From Blautia sp. MSJ-19 (GTDB taxonomy: Bacteria; Bacillota; Clostridia; Lachnospirales; Lachnospiraceae), in assembly GCF_018918125.1 (NCBI RefSeq), contig NZ_JAHLQA010000015.1, forward strand, positions 51,186 through 115,185: 64,000 nucleotides of DNA, given 5' to 3'. A model generated the notes under the pieces. It did no database searches. It had not been told where the DNA came from and was given only the letters and a program-made list of their open reading frames with translations. Within the stretch, counting starts at the first letter, position 1. Each line of letters begins with the position of its first letter. Shown here one piece after another: positions 17,333 to 26,661 of the stretch. The translations under genes were made by a program, and so were the position numbers.

Positions 17333-18523
17333 TTAGAGAAGCCTTTCCGGCTCCTTGAATTTAATCTGCCGGGACACACTCAAAGCCAGTCCCATCTCCG
17401 CCATCAGGAACAGGATTGACGTACCACCATAGCTGATAAACGGCAAGGTGACACCCGTATTCGGCATCAGATTTACCACAACGGCGATATTAAAGATCAC
17501 CTGTAATGCAATATGTATAAATATGCCGCTTACCATCAGAGAGCCAAACATATCCGGTGCATTCTGTGCAATAAAGAACAGCCTGTACAGAAGATATGCA
17601 AACAACAACAGAACGATTACCCCACCGAGTATTCCCAGTTCCTCGCATACAATAGAAAAAATCATATCGTTCTGAGCCTCCGGCACACTTCCAAGCTTCT
17701 GGATGCTGTTACCAAGTCCACGCCCCAGAAAGCCACCTGAACCAATCGCATACAATGCCTGAATCGTCTGATATCCGTCTCCGGATGCATAATCCTCCGG
17801 ATGCAGCCATACCAGAATACGTCTCAGACGGAAACTGGAACTTGTATCCATGGAAGCATTCAAGGTCAGAACAAAGATTACCGCCAGCACGATCACAACC
17901 GCTGCTGCGATCAGAAACGGCTTTGTTTTCGGGTGTGCAATAAAAAAGATTCCTACAGTGATACAGAAAATGATGATTGCCGTACTGAGGTTTTCTGTAA
18001 ATGCATATGCCAGAAATGCCAGTGCGGTTCCACTGCCTCCCATCATCATAAGTCCCTTCAGCGTATTTATCTTTTTGCCCATATGAACCGCCATATATGA
18101 CAGGCACACAATGACAGCGATCTTTGCAATCTCTGATGGCTGAAAAGAAAGCGGTCCCAGATTCAGCCAGCGGCGTGCACCATTGGCAGTTCGTCCAAGC
18201 GGTGTCTTAACCAGCATCATCAGAATTGCTGCCATCCCATACAGAACCCCTACAAATCGTGTAAGAATATGGTAATCGATCCGCGAAATTCCGAGAGCTG
18301 CTATGATACATACCAGACTGATAGCCGCCTGCTTCTTAAAATAATACATATCATCGCCGTAATTCACCTCTGCCATATAGGAACTGGTACTGTAAAGCAT
18401 GACCAGACCAAAACAGGTCAGCAGGATAATGACAGCAACCAGGCTGTAATCATAGTAATCTGTGTGCTTTTTTCTATTAGATTTTTTTGCTGTTTTTTTT
18501 ACTGTCTTTTTTTCTCTGCTCAT
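17333..18523 (-). CDS. ftsW: FtsW/RodA/SpoVE family peptidoglycan polymerase
   Basis: 396-residue SEDS glycosyltransferase with about ten membrane helices. Family motifs: RRWLNLGPLSFQPSEIAKIAVIVCL, GSGGFLGRGLGNSIQKLGSVPEAQNDMIFSIVCEELG, and NLMPNTGVTLPFISYGGTS. These fit FtsW/SpoVE better than RodA. A Lys-rich cytoplasmic N terminus (SREKKTVKKTAKKSNRKK) precedes the first helix. The start at 18523 lies only 7 bp downstream of a TATACT box. Not in a dcw cluster, so the exact role (division or cortex synthesis) is open. Confidence 0.9.
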   Translation of the reverse strand: MSREKKTVKKTAKKSNRKKHTDYYDYSLVAVIILLTCFGLVMLYSTSSYMAEVNYGDDMYYFKKQAAISLVCIIAALGISRIDYHILTRFVGVLYGMAAILMMLVKTPLGRTANGARRWLNLGPLSFQPSEIAKIAVIVCLSYMAVHMGKKINTLKGLMMMGGSGTALAFLAYAFTENLSTAIIIFCITVGIFFIAHPKTKPFLIAAAVVIVLAVIFVLTLNASMDTSSSFRLRRILVWLHPEDYASGDGYQTIQALYAIGSGGFLGRGLGNSIQKLGSVPEAQNDMIFSIVCEELGILGGVIVLLLFAYLLYRLFFIAQNAPDMFGSLMVSGIFIHIALQVIFNIAVVVNLMPNTGVTLPFISYGGTSILFLMAEMGLALSVSRQIKFKEPERLL

Positions 18524-18530
18524 AGTGTAC

Positions 18531-18559
18531 AGTATAGCAGACTCCTTTCTCATCCGCAA
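18531..18559 (-). promoter_or_regulatory. Putative promoter immediately before ftsW
   Basis: Minus-strand TTGCGG (18554-18559), 17 bp, TATACT (18531-18536). The expected transcription start falls at or within a base or two of the ATG, so the mRNA would be leaderless or nearly so. An AAAGGAG lies upstream, too far (18 bp) for ordinary use. Confidence 0.5.
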
Positions 18560-18560
18560 G

Positions 18561-18598
18561 AAAAAACAGGGAAACGGCAAATAATCCGTTTCCCTGTT
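18561..18598 (-). terminator. Strong terminator after the xxxLxxG gene
   Basis: Minus-strand 13-bp stem AACAGGGAAACGG / CCGTTTCCCTGTT with 8-base loop followed by TTTTC, about 15 bp after the stop of the repeat protein. Confidence 0.92.
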
Positions 18599-18612
18599 TA
18601 AACAGTCCATTA

Positions 18613-21516
18613 TTATTTATCACTGTCATTATCGATGGCTGCTGTCTCAATGACAAATTTGACATTTCCATCCATATTATCAGTTTTTCCTGTAAAGGAA
18701 TCATAAGCATTATCATCAGAACGAAGTGCATCCAGGCGATCCAGGATATCCTGAAGATCATCCTCTACGATATCAGAAAGTTTCTGGATTCCCTCTTCAT
18801 CAAATTCTTTTGTTCCATCTGAAAGTTTCTTTGCGCCTTCTGACAGATCTTTGATTCCTTTTTTCACCTGCTTGCTTCCGCTGCCAAGAGTCGCTGAACC
18901 ACTTACAAGCTGCTGGGTACCAGATGCAAGCTGGCTCGCTCCACTGTTGAGTGTTCCACTGTTTGCAGACAGTTTATTTGCTCCACTGGTAAGCTGACTG
19001 GTTGCACTGGTGATCTGAGAAGTACCACTGGTAAGCTGTTTACTTGCACTGGTAAGCTGTTTTGCTCCGCTGGTAAGCGTCTTTCCACTGCTTTCCAGAG
19101 TGTTTGCTCCACTGGTGATCGTTGAATTTTTGCTTGTGAGCTCGGAAGCACCTGAAAGCAGACTGTCTGAGCCTGAATCAAGCTGGTCCATACCTGCCTG
19201 GAGCTGTTCAATACCTGATACCAGAGCATCCACTCCATCAGTCAGTGTATCCAGTGCTTCACCATCCATTTTTTCTCCAAGATAGGTCTGCATTGTTTTC
19301 TGCAGTTCCTGGATTCCTGCTTCCACAGCATCCGCTCCCTGCGTAAGAGACATATCCTCTGCAGTTGTTCCTTCTGCTGTTCCTTTATTCTTAAGTACAT
19401 TTGCAGTTGCCACCATAGTCTGCACATCTTCACTCTCTGTGAGCTGTGTAAGTGCATCATCAATACCTGCCGTAAGCTGTTTGATTGCTGCCTGTACCTG
19501 TGTTGCTGCATCTGCATTCTGATCATTTTCGTCATTCAGTACTGCAAGACCATTCTCAATCTGAGAGAGTCCTTCCTGAAGCTGTGCTGCCGCATTGCTG
19601 ACTGCTGCCGCCTGATCTCCCTGCGCACTGACTTCATCAGCTGCCGCCTGTACCTGTGCTGCCTGATCATACAGTCCGGAAACCTGATCTGCATGTGCTT
19701 CCAGGCTGGCTACACCGCCCTGTGCGGTCGCCACGCCACCGGAGATAGCTCCGATCGCACTCTGTACTGCGCTGTTGACTGCAGCTGCTGTTGCTTCATC
19801 CATAGAGGAAGTATCAATTCCATACAGAATATCGATTGCAGAGCTTGCACTGTCCAGACCTGCTGAAATTGTTCCGGCATCTCCCTGCAGTGCATCTCCC
19901 GTTCCTGCTGCTGCATTAACTGCACTTGCTGCTGATTCCAGCTGTGCCGCTGCTGAAGAACCTGATACGGCTTCTACAGATTCCGCTGCTGCCTGTGCGG
20001 TCTCCAGACCATTTTCAATCTGTTCGGTTCCTTCCGTTGGTGTATTACTTCCATCAGATGGATTGACCAGTGCATTAAGCTGATCTGCAGCAGTTTTTAC
20101 ATCTCCGACTTTTCCCACATAGTTGATCACACCGTCAGCAAACTGTCCAGTTCCTGCTGCATATTCTTTTGCACTTTCTGCAAACTGAACAATACTGGTA
20201 AGTGAACTCTGCAGTTCCGGAAGTTTTGCTTTGATCGCAGTCACGATCGTATCTACTGAACTCTTGAGCTGATTCAGACCATCAGCTTCTTCATCAATGC
20301 CATCTCCGATCTGTCCTACACCGTCCACATAAGTTTCCAGCCCGGATTTCAGAGTAGAAACACCTGCAACATATGCCTTAACACCGGTAGTCAGATTGTT
20401 GCTTCCCTTTATATAATCCTGTACACCTTTCGCCACTTTGTTGACACCGGTATTGTATTCACCAAGTGACTTTGTCAGTGTACCGACACCGGAGGCATAC
20501 TGATTGACACCAGATGCAAGAGAATCTGCTCCGGATGTATAGGAAGCAATACCACTCTTAAGGGAAGCAGCTCCGCTGTTCAAGCTGCTGATTCCACTTG
20601 TCAGTGTACTGATTCCGGAATCAAATTCCTGATATTTTTCATCCAGTGTAGAAGCTCCGTCAGACAGCTCCTTACTTCCATCTACCAGCTGTGTTGCCGC
20701 ATCTGTCAGTTCATCCATGGAATCCTTCAGATCATCCAGTCCGTCTATATCATCCAGATCCAGAGAATCCAACATATCGGTCAGTGCAAAAGTAAAGGTA
20801 GAACTCATACTGAAATCTGTGACATCAGCCTCCATCGTAAAGCTCTCAGGAATATCCAGATCGATATCCTTATCCACACTCTTGAGATCCAGGCTGTCAG
20901 CCAGTCCCGGCAGACCAATACCGATTGCGATATTTCTCTGACCATCAGAAAGAACTTTTCCATTGTCTATGGTAACATTTGTGAAGTTGTCAGTAGGAAG
21001 AATCATTGCTGTTACCATGACAAACGGAGAATACATCTCTGTATTTTTCTTTCCGACTTTTGTTTTGTTCTTTGTATTGTTTTTGTAATTAACTTCAATC
21101 TTGAGATGACCGCTCTTTCCTCCCAGGTCATCCGGATTGATCTGTGCGCCATTCAGATAATACTTAATCTCCATGGAAACAGGAAGTTCTTTTGTTGTAG
21201 TTCCCTGATAATAGATATCTTTATCTTCTGTATTCCAGGTCAGCTTATCTCCATCCTGTTCGAAAGTCTCATCGCCTTTGACATTCTTGATGTCTTTCAG
21301 ATCAGAGACATCACTCAGATTTCCTGCAGATGCTGAATTTTTCAGCCAGTCAGAAACTGTGATCTCTTCCGGTGTACCATCTGCTGCAGCATTTACATAT
21401 ACAGTCTCTTCTTTTGAAATGTCTGTATTTGCTGCCAGAACCGGGCTGACTCCCATTACCATGGTCATTCCTACTGCCACAGAAGCTGCCACTGCTTTTT
21501 TTCTGTTTCTGTTCAT
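18613..21516 (-). CDS. Secreted xxxLxxG heptad-repeat protein (YhgE/Pip-related)
   Basis: 967 residues. Signal peptide MNRNRKKAVAASVAVGMTMVMGVSPVLA; an N-terminal domain to about residue 240; then long runs of 7-residue repeats of the form xxxLxxG (for example LASGVNQYASGVGTLTKSLG; LTSGAKQLTSASKQLTSGTSQ), interrupted by an Ala/Gln-rich helical stretch near residues 480-640. Predicted extended extracellular coiled coil. No C-terminal membrane anchor is visible, unlike YhgE/Pip proteins. Follows the MMPL gene by 53 bp and is presumably its partner; function unknown. Confidence 0.85.
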   Translation of the reverse strand: MNRNRKKAVAASVAVGMTMVMGVSPVLAANTDISKEETVYVNAAADGTPEEITVSDWLKNSASAGNLSDVSDLKDIKNVKGDETFEQDGDKLTWNTEDKDIYYQGTTTKELPVSMEIKYYLNGAQINPDDLGGKSGHLKIEVNYKNNTKNKTKVGKKNTEMYSPFVMVTAMILPTDNFTNVTIDNGKVLSDGQRNIAIGIGLPGLADSLDLKSVDKDIDLDIPESFTMEADVTDFSMSSTFTFALTDMLDSLDLDDIDGLDDLKDSMDELTDAATQLVDGSKELSDGASTLDEKYQEFDSGISTLTSGISSLNSGAASLKSGIASYTSGADSLASGVNQYASGVGTLTKSLGEYNTGVNKVAKGVQDYIKGSNNLTTGVKAYVAGVSTLKSGLETYVDGVGQIGDGIDEEADGLNQLKSSVDTIVTAIKAKLPELQSSLTSIVQFAESAKEYAAGTGQFADGVINYVGKVGDVKTAADQLNALVNPSDGSNTPTEGTEQIENGLETAQAAAESVEAVSGSSAAAQLESAASAVNAAAGTGDALQGDAGTISAGLDSASSAIDILYGIDTSSMDEATAAAVNSAVQSAIGAISGGVATAQGGVASLEAHADQVSGLYDQAAQVQAAADEVSAQGDQAAAVSNAAAQLQEGLSQIENGLAVLNDENDQNADAATQVQAAIKQLTAGIDDALTQLTESEDVQTMVATANVLKNKGTAEGTTAEDMSLTQGADAVEAGIQELQKTMQTYLGEKMDGEALDTLTDGVDALVSGIEQLQAGMDQLDSGSDSLLSGASELTSKNSTITSGANTLESSGKTLTSGAKQLTSASKQLTSGTSQITSATSQLTSGANKLSANSGTLNSGASQLASGTQQLVSGSATLGSGSKQVKKGIKDLSEGAKKLSDGTKEFDEEGIQKLSDIVEDDLQDILDRLDALRSDDNAYDSFTGKTDNMDGNVKFVIETAAIDNDSDK

Positions 21517-21569
21517 GTTTTACGACTCCTTTTCCAGCCTTTGGCTTGATTTATATTTATATGTTGGTT

Positions 21570-23642
21570 TCAATTTTTCTTATCCGGCAGAAAGCCTTTT
21601 GATGTATGAACGATGATCGGATCAAATACCATAAACATCGCCGGCAGCACGAGAAGTACGACAACTGTACTGATCACGGCACCTCTGGCAAGCAGTGTAC
21701 AGATCGAACCGATCATATCTACCTGTGAATAAAGTGCTACACCAAAGGTTGCTGCAAAGAAACTGCATCCACTTACAATAATAGACTTCATAGAGAATTT
21801 ATGTGCAATGGAAATAGATTCTTTTTTTGTCTTACCGAGATGACGCTGTTTCTGATAGTTACTTGTCATCAGGATCGCATAATCTACCGTTGCTCCAAGC
21901 TGGATCGCACCGATAACGATACTTGCCACAAATGGAAGGGTAACTCCCTGATAATATGGGATTGCCATATTAACAAAAATCGCAAACTCAATGACGGCCA
22001 GAAGAATGAACGGCAGTGAGATGGATTTAAACACAAACAGAATGATCACAAAGATCGCTGCCATGGAAATAATATTTACTCTTTGCAGATCGACATCTGT
22101 AGTATCCTGAAGATCCTTCATCAATGGTGCCTCACCGATGACCATGGATTCCGGACTGTATTTCTTGACGATATCCTGAATCGCAGCCAGCTGTGCATTA
22201 CACTCATCTGTTGCAGATGAATATTCTGAGCATACAAACTGTACTTCATAATTATCGGATTCCAGCATCTCTCTGATATTGGAAGGGATCATGGATTCCG
22301 GGAAGGTCGGTCCGATCAGAGAATTCATACCCAGTGACCATTTCACTCCATCCACTTCATCGATCTGATCCAGCATCTGTGTTTTCTGTTTGCTGTCCAG
22401 TCCGTTTTTCAGAAGTATCATGTGTACGGTACTCATATCAAAATCTTCTTTCAGTTTCTCATTGGATACGTTACTGTCCAGAGTTGCCGGAAGAGATTTG
22501 TCGATGTTGTAATAAATCTGTGTATGATTATTTCCATAGACTGCCGGATACAGAAGGATCAGAAAAACAAGCAGCCATACTTTATAGTGCTTTGTAATAA
22601 ATCCTGAAGCCTTATCCATATTCGGAAGCAGAGCTTTATGTTTTGTCTTTTCAATCGCCCCGTCAAATACAAGGATCATTGCCGGAAGTACTGTGACACA
22701 ACAGATTACACCAATGACTACACCTTTTGCCATAACGATACCCATATCACGTCCAAGGGCAAAAGTCATAACACACAGTGCAAGGAAACCGGCAATCGTT
22801 GTAACGGAACTTCCCGCTACAGATTTGAATGTATCTCCAATCGCATGTGCCATCGCGCGTTCTTTGTCATCGTACTTTTTCTTATATGCTTCGAAAGAGT
22901 TCAGAAGGAAAATGGAATAATCCATTGTTACACCAAGCTGAAGAACTGCTGTCAGTGACTTTGTAATGTAGCATACCTGACCGAGAAAAATATTACTTCC
23001 CAGATTGTATACTACTGCAAGCCCTACACTAAGCAGGAACAATACCGGAATAACCAGTGAATCCATTGCCAGAAGCAATACCAGTAAAGAGAGGCAGGCT
23101 GCAATCACAACGTAGATCGGCATCTCTTCCAGTGCAATGTTTTTGATATCTGTTACGACACCGGACATACCACTGATAAAACACTGTTCATTTGCAATCG
23201 CACGCATGTCTGTAACTGCTTCCATTGCTGCGTCAGATGAAGTCGTATTGTCAAACAAAGCGATCATCATCGTAGCATCCCCATTAAAGAATGCATCTTT
23301 AAATTTGTCCGGAATCATGCTGACCGGAATACTCAGATCGGCTACGCTGTCATACCACAGCACATCCTTTACGTGTTCTACATCCTGAAATTTTTCTTTT
23401 AACGCTGCCACATCTTTCAGGTCCATATCTTCTATGACTACCATGGAGAAAGCACCCATTCCAAATTCATCCACCATGATGTCCTGACCTTCTACGGTCT
23501 CCAGAGAATCCGGCAGGTAACTCAAGATATCATAGTTGACTCTTGTCGCTGCCATTCCCAGGAATGACGGGATCAGCAAAATCATACTGATAATAACAAT
23601 CAGCACTTTGTGCTTCGCGATCCATTTTCCAACCTTAATCAT
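21570..23642 (-). CDS. MMPL/RND family transporter
   Basis: 690 residues with two halves, each with one helix, a large extracytoplasmic loop and a bundle of five helices (12 in total). Characteristic stretches include VTMDYSIFLLNSFEAYKKK and its counterpart GATVDYAILMTSNYQ, the paired Asp-Tyr elements of MMPL proteins. Family members export lipids, glycolipids or drugs. Of three possible starts, the ATG at 23642 has AAGGAGG at 5 bp. Expressed from the TetR-controlled promoter and co-transcribed with the repeat protein. Confidence 0.93.
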   Translation of the reverse strand: MIKVGKWIAKHKVLIVIISMILLIPSFLGMAATRVNYDILSYLPDSLETVEGQDIMVDEFGMGAFSMVVIEDMDLKDVAALKEKFQDVEHVKDVLWYDSVADLSIPVSMIPDKFKDAFFNGDATMMIALFDNTTSSDAAMEAVTDMRAIANEQCFISGMSGVVTDIKNIALEEMPIYVVIAACLSLLVLLLAMDSLVIPVLFLLSVGLAVVYNLGSNIFLGQVCYITKSLTAVLQLGVTMDYSIFLLNSFEAYKKKYDDKERAMAHAIGDTFKSVAGSSVTTIAGFLALCVMTFALGRDMGIVMAKGVVIGVICCVTVLPAMILVFDGAIEKTKHKALLPNMDKASGFITKHYKVWLLVFLILLYPAVYGNNHTQIYYNIDKSLPATLDSNVSNEKLKEDFDMSTVHMILLKNGLDSKQKTQMLDQIDEVDGVKWSLGMNSLIGPTFPESMIPSNIREMLESDNYEVQFVCSEYSSATDECNAQLAAIQDIVKKYSPESMVIGEAPLMKDLQDTTDVDLQRVNIISMAAIFVIILFVFKSISLPFILLAVIEFAIFVNMAIPYYQGVTLPFVASIVIGAIQLGATVDYAILMTSNYQKQRHLGKTKKESISIAHKFSMKSIIVSGCSFFAATFGVALYSQVDMIGSICTLLARGAVISTVVVLLVLPAMFMVFDPIIVHTSKGFLPDKKN

Positions 23643-23675
23643 CATATCCTCCTTATTGACTTTCTTTCTCATTTA

Positions 23676-23688
23676 TGACTGTTAGTCA
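23676..23688. promoter_or_regulatory. TetR-type operator O1
   Basis: TGAC-TGTTA-GTCA, first of three 13-bp sites with identical half sites in this intergenic region. It lies between the MMPL promoter and the MMPL start, where bound repressor would block elongation. Confidence 0.7.
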
Positions 23689-23705
23689 CTTTTTACTCAT
23701 TAAGT

Positions 23706-23734
23706 GTTATATACCAAAACTGACCATTAGTCAA
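23706..23734 (-). promoter_or_regulatory. Promoter of the MMPL/xxxLxxG operon
   Basis: Minus-strand TTGACT (23729-23734), 17 bp, TATAAC (23706-23711). The -35 overlaps operator O2. Apart from one base of spacing it mirrors the tetR promoter: both read TTGACTnnnGGTCAGTTTTG before the -10. Confidence 0.75.
23721..23733. promoter_or_regulatory. TetR-type operator O2
   Basis: TGAC-CATTA-GTCA, overlapping the -35 box of the MMPL promoter, positioned for repression. Confidence 0.75.
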
Positions 23735-23806
23735 TATACGTTTTTGCCAATGTGTCCAAAAATCAACACTTTCTATATGCATTTGCTCATATACCGATTC
23801 AGAATA

Positions 23807-23834
23807 TTGACTTTCGGTCAGTTTTGATTATAAT
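23807..23834 (+). promoter_or_regulatory. Promoter of tetR with operator O3
   Basis: TTGACT (23807-23812), 16 bp, TATAAT (23829-23834). Operator O3, TGAC-TTTCG-GTCA at 23808-23820, overlaps the -35, indicating autoregulation. Confidence 0.78.
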
Positions 23835-23869
23835 AAATGGCGACAACCCTATGCGGAGGAGGTTTTTGA

Positions 23870-24493
23870 ATGGGCAAACTGGAATTAAATAAAAAGAAAA
23901 AAGAAGATGCTTTGTACAATACTGCTTTTGAACTTTTTACAACAAAGGGCACAAACAAAACCACCATCTCCGATATTGTTGAAAAAGCAGGGGTAGCAAA
24001 AGGTACTTTTTATCTGTATTTTAAAGATAAATATGATATAAGAAACAAACTCGCCTCACATAAAACAAAAGACCTTTTTTATACTGCCTATCAGGCCGTA
24101 CGTCAGAACCAGATCATCGGATTTCCGGCACAGCTTCATTTTATGATAGATCATATTCTGGATTCCCTCCGAAACGATTCCCAGCTTCTGATCTTTGTTT
24201 CCAAAAATCTCTCCTGGAACGTTTTTCAGGCAGCTCTTGAAGAACAGATGCCCGACAGAGATGTCAATTTTTATGATAAGTACCTGCAGCTGATCAGCGA
24301 AGACCATCAGGCATATGAGCATCCTGATCTGATGCTCTTTTCTGTCATAGAGCTTGCCAGTTCTACATGTTACAACTGCATCCTCTATCAACAGCCGGTT
24401 CCCCTTGAAGAATACATGCCTTATCTTCACAGGTCTATTGATGGAATTCTTTCCAGTTATAAAAAAAGCACATCTGCTGCCTGTCCAGACTAA
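23870..24493 (+). CDS. TetR family transcriptional regulator
   Basis: 207 residues; helix-turn-helix at about residues 25-50 (TNKTTISDIVEKAGVAKGTFYLYFKDKYDI), variable ligand-binding C-terminal domain. Ribosome site GGAGGAGG 6-7 bp before the ATG. Divergent from the MMPL operon; the three TGAC-N5-GTCA sites in the shared intergenic region suggest it represses both itself and the operon. The inducer is not evident. Confidence 0.92.
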   Translation: MGKLELNKKKKEDALYNTAFELFTTKGTNKTTISDIVEKAGVAKGTFYLYFKDKYDIRNKLASHKTKDLFYTAYQAVRQNQIIGFPAQLHFMIDHILDSLRNDSQLLIFVSKNLSWNVFQAALEEQMPDRDVNFYDKYLQLISEDHQAYEHPDLMLFSVIELASSTCYNCILYQQPVPLEEYMPYLHRSIDGILSSYKKSTSAACPD

Positions 24494-24532
24494 AACAGAG
24501 CTGTACCTTTCTTTGGGTCAGCTCTGTTTTTT
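24492..24532. terminator. Bidirectional terminator between tetR and the ABC operon
   Basis: AACAGAGCTG / CAGCTCTGTT stem (10 bp) flanked by A's on the left and T's on the right, so it can act on both converging genes. Confidence 0.88.
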
Positions 24533-25631
24533 ACTGTTTCTTTAATTTTCCATCTCTCTGCGCTTTTTCCACCAGCCGGCGATTTCCTTCATTCATGGTA
24601 CCAAATTTATCCACACAGCAAACAACTTCTGCACAGGTATCCATAAGTATTTTTGCTTTTGTTATATTTTCTTCTGTTATCACCTCAAACGGTTCCTCCG
24701 TGACCACTTCTGCCGCCAGTGCTCTTGCCACTTCATAGTCCACGTCATTTCTGTGAATCACACCGGCCACAAAAGGAATTCCGGCTCGTTGCAGTTTCCG
24801 GTATACAGGAATTCCCTGTCCGTTTCCGCCAATAACAAACACCTTCGGCTCTCCCGCCGGTGCTCCCATTTCCAGGCATCCAAACGCTGCATTATAGCTT
24901 CCTGTTGTAATTCCATAAAGATGATGTATATACTCAGAAGTAAAGATTTCTTCCGGTGTTCCATATTTTTCAATTCGGTCACCATGCACACAGATTACGG
25001 AATCCGATATTTTCTGTGCCAGATCCAGTTCATGCAAAGACATCAGCACAGCAGTATGATGTTCCAGTACCATCTTTTTTAATATAGAAAGAAGTTCCAG
25101 TTTGTGACGGATATCAAGAAAAGAAGTCGGCTCGTCCAGCACAATGATCTCCGGTTCCTGACAGATTGCTCTTGCCAGAAGGATCCTCTGTCTCTGTCCA
25201 TCACTGATTGCAGTAAAATCTCTGTCTTTAAAATCCAGTGCATGGACCATTTCCATTGCTTTATGTACTTTTTTCCAGTCTTCTTCTGAAAGGATTCCCA
25301 AAGCTCCGGTATACGGATACCTTCCTGTCGCCACGATATCTTCGCACGTCATCAGTTCCGGACGTATTCTCTCCGTCGTCACAACCGCCAGTTTCTTTGC
25401 AACCTCTCTGCCAGACATCTGACTCATCAGTTTCTGGTCCAGGTACACCGTACCTCCGACCAGTTTCAGCTGTCTGGTCAGGCTTTTGAGAATTGTAGAC
25501 TTTCCTGCTCCATTTGGCCCGATCAACGTCAGGATCTCTCCACGGTTCAGCCTGATCTCAATATCCCGGATCAGTGGTTTTCCGTCATATCCTACCGTCA
25601 TCTGCTCAGAATGAACAAAATATTCTCCCAT
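24531..25631 (-). CDS. FecE/BtuD-type ABC transporter ATPase with C-terminal extension
   Basis: 366 residues. ABC domain at about 1-255: Walker A GPNGAGKST, signature SDGQRQRILLARAI, Walker B IIVLDEPTSFLD. Belongs to the iron-siderophore/cobalamin ATPase group. About 110 more residues follow (KVFVIGGNGQGIPVYRKLQRAGIPFVAGVIHRNDVDYEVARAL...), which look like a separate Rossmann-like alpha/beta domain. Start overlaps the permease stop (TAATG). Last gene of the riboswitch operon. Confidence 0.9.
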   Translation of the reverse strand: MGEYFVHSEQMTVGYDGKPLIRDIEIRLNRGEILTLIGPNGAGKSTILKSLTRQLKLVGGTVYLDQKLMSQMSGREVAKKLAVVTTERIRPELMTCEDIVATGRYPYTGALGILSEEDWKKVHKAMEMVHALDFKDRDFTAISDGQRQRILLARAICQEPEIIVLDEPTSFLDIRHKLELLSILKKMVLEHHTAVLMSLHELDLAQKISDSVICVHGDRIEKYGTPEEIFTSEYIHHLYGITTGSYNAAFGCLEMGAPAGEPKVFVIGGNGQGIPVYRKLQRAGIPFVAGVIHRNDVDYEVARALAAEVVTEEPFEVITEENITKAKILMDTCAEVVCCVDKFGTMNEGNRRLVEKAQRDGKLKKQ

Positions 25632-26647
25632 TATGCCATCCTCTTTCTTCGAATCATAATGTAAATCACAACCGGAGCGCCAAATACTGCTGTCACAGAA
25701 CTGATGCTCAACTCCGTAGGTGCAAATGCAGTTCTGGCAATCAGGTCACAGAACAGACAGAACACAGCCCCTCCCAGGAAACATCCCGGAATTATCAGGA
25801 TCGGTTTTGAAGTCTTCATCAGACTTTTTACCAGATGCGGTACCGCAATTCCTACAAAAGATATCGGACCGGCAAATGCAGTCACACAGGCCGACAGAAT
25901 ACTGGAAAGCAGAATCAGGGCAACACGAAAAGCCTTGATATTCACTCCCATATTCTGTGCATATCCTTCTCCTAACTGATACGCGCTGATCGGCTTTGAC
26001 ATCAGAAAAGTAATGAAAAGTGAGACAAATACCACTACTGCCATCACAGAAACATTCTCCCAGCTTGTCCCTGAAAAACTTCCGAGCGACCAGTTATGAA
26101 GATTGACAATATTGGAGTCGTCTGCAAAAGTAACAACGAAATCAGTTACTGCAGAGCAGATATAACCAATCATAATACCACTTACGACCAGCATCGACAT
26201 CTGTTTTACTTTTCGTGAAATCAACAGGACAAATCCCATTGAGATCAGTGATCCGGCAAATGCGGCAAGAATCATCACGGCAGATGTTGCCACCATGGAT
26301 TTTCCCAGCAGATAGATCATTGTCAGCGCAACGATCAATTTTGCGCCGGACGAAATCCCCAGCACAAAAGGACCTGCGATCGGATTTCCAAAAAAAGTCT
26401 GCAGAAGAAACCCGGACACAGAAAGTGCTCCTCCCAGAATCACGGCTGCCAGTATTCTGGGAAGCCGGATCTCCCAGACAATATTGTAAGCTGTCTCGTC
26501 TCCTTTTTTCTGAAGCAGAATCTGCAGAATATCCTTCAGCGAAATAGAAATGCTTCCTGAATTGATATTCCAGAATACCAGCACCAGAAGGAGTATGATC
26601 AGAATGGCAAAAGACAGCCAGTATCTGAAATGTAATTTCTTCCGCAT
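25631..26647 (-). CDS. FecCD family ABC transporter permease
   Basis: 338 residues with about ten membrane helices; the family stretches LPRILAAVILGGALSVSGFLLQTFFGNPIAGPFVLGISSGA and GPISFVGIAVPHLVKSL are present. Transports iron-siderophore, heme or cobalamin-type substrates across the membrane; here the riboswitch points to a corrinoid or cobalt-related substrate. Confidence 0.93.
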   Translation of the reverse strand: MRKKLHFRYWLSFAILIILLLVLVFWNINSGSISISLKDILQILLQKKGDETAYNIVWEIRLPRILAAVILGGALSVSGFLLQTFFGNPIAGPFVLGISSGAKLIVALTMIYLLGKSMVATSAVMILAAFAGSLISMGFVLLISRKVKQMSMLVVSGIMIGYICSAVTDFVVTFADDSNIVNLHNWSLGSFSGTSWENVSVMAVVVFVSLFITFLMSKPISAYQLGEGYAQNMGVNIKAFRVALILLSSILSACVTAFAGPISFVGIAVPHLVKSLMKTSKPILIIPGCFLGGAVFCLFCDLIARTAFAPTELSISSVTAVFGAPVVIYIMIRRKRMA

Positions 26648-26661
26648 GTTACTTCCTTCCT

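Noticed and set aside
18900..19140. Dense short repeats (CTGGTAAGCTG and variants) resembling a CRISPR or tandem repeat array
   Set aside because: They keep a 21-base period in frame and encode the xxxLxxG heptads of the secreted protein; spacing and sequence vary as in coding repeats.
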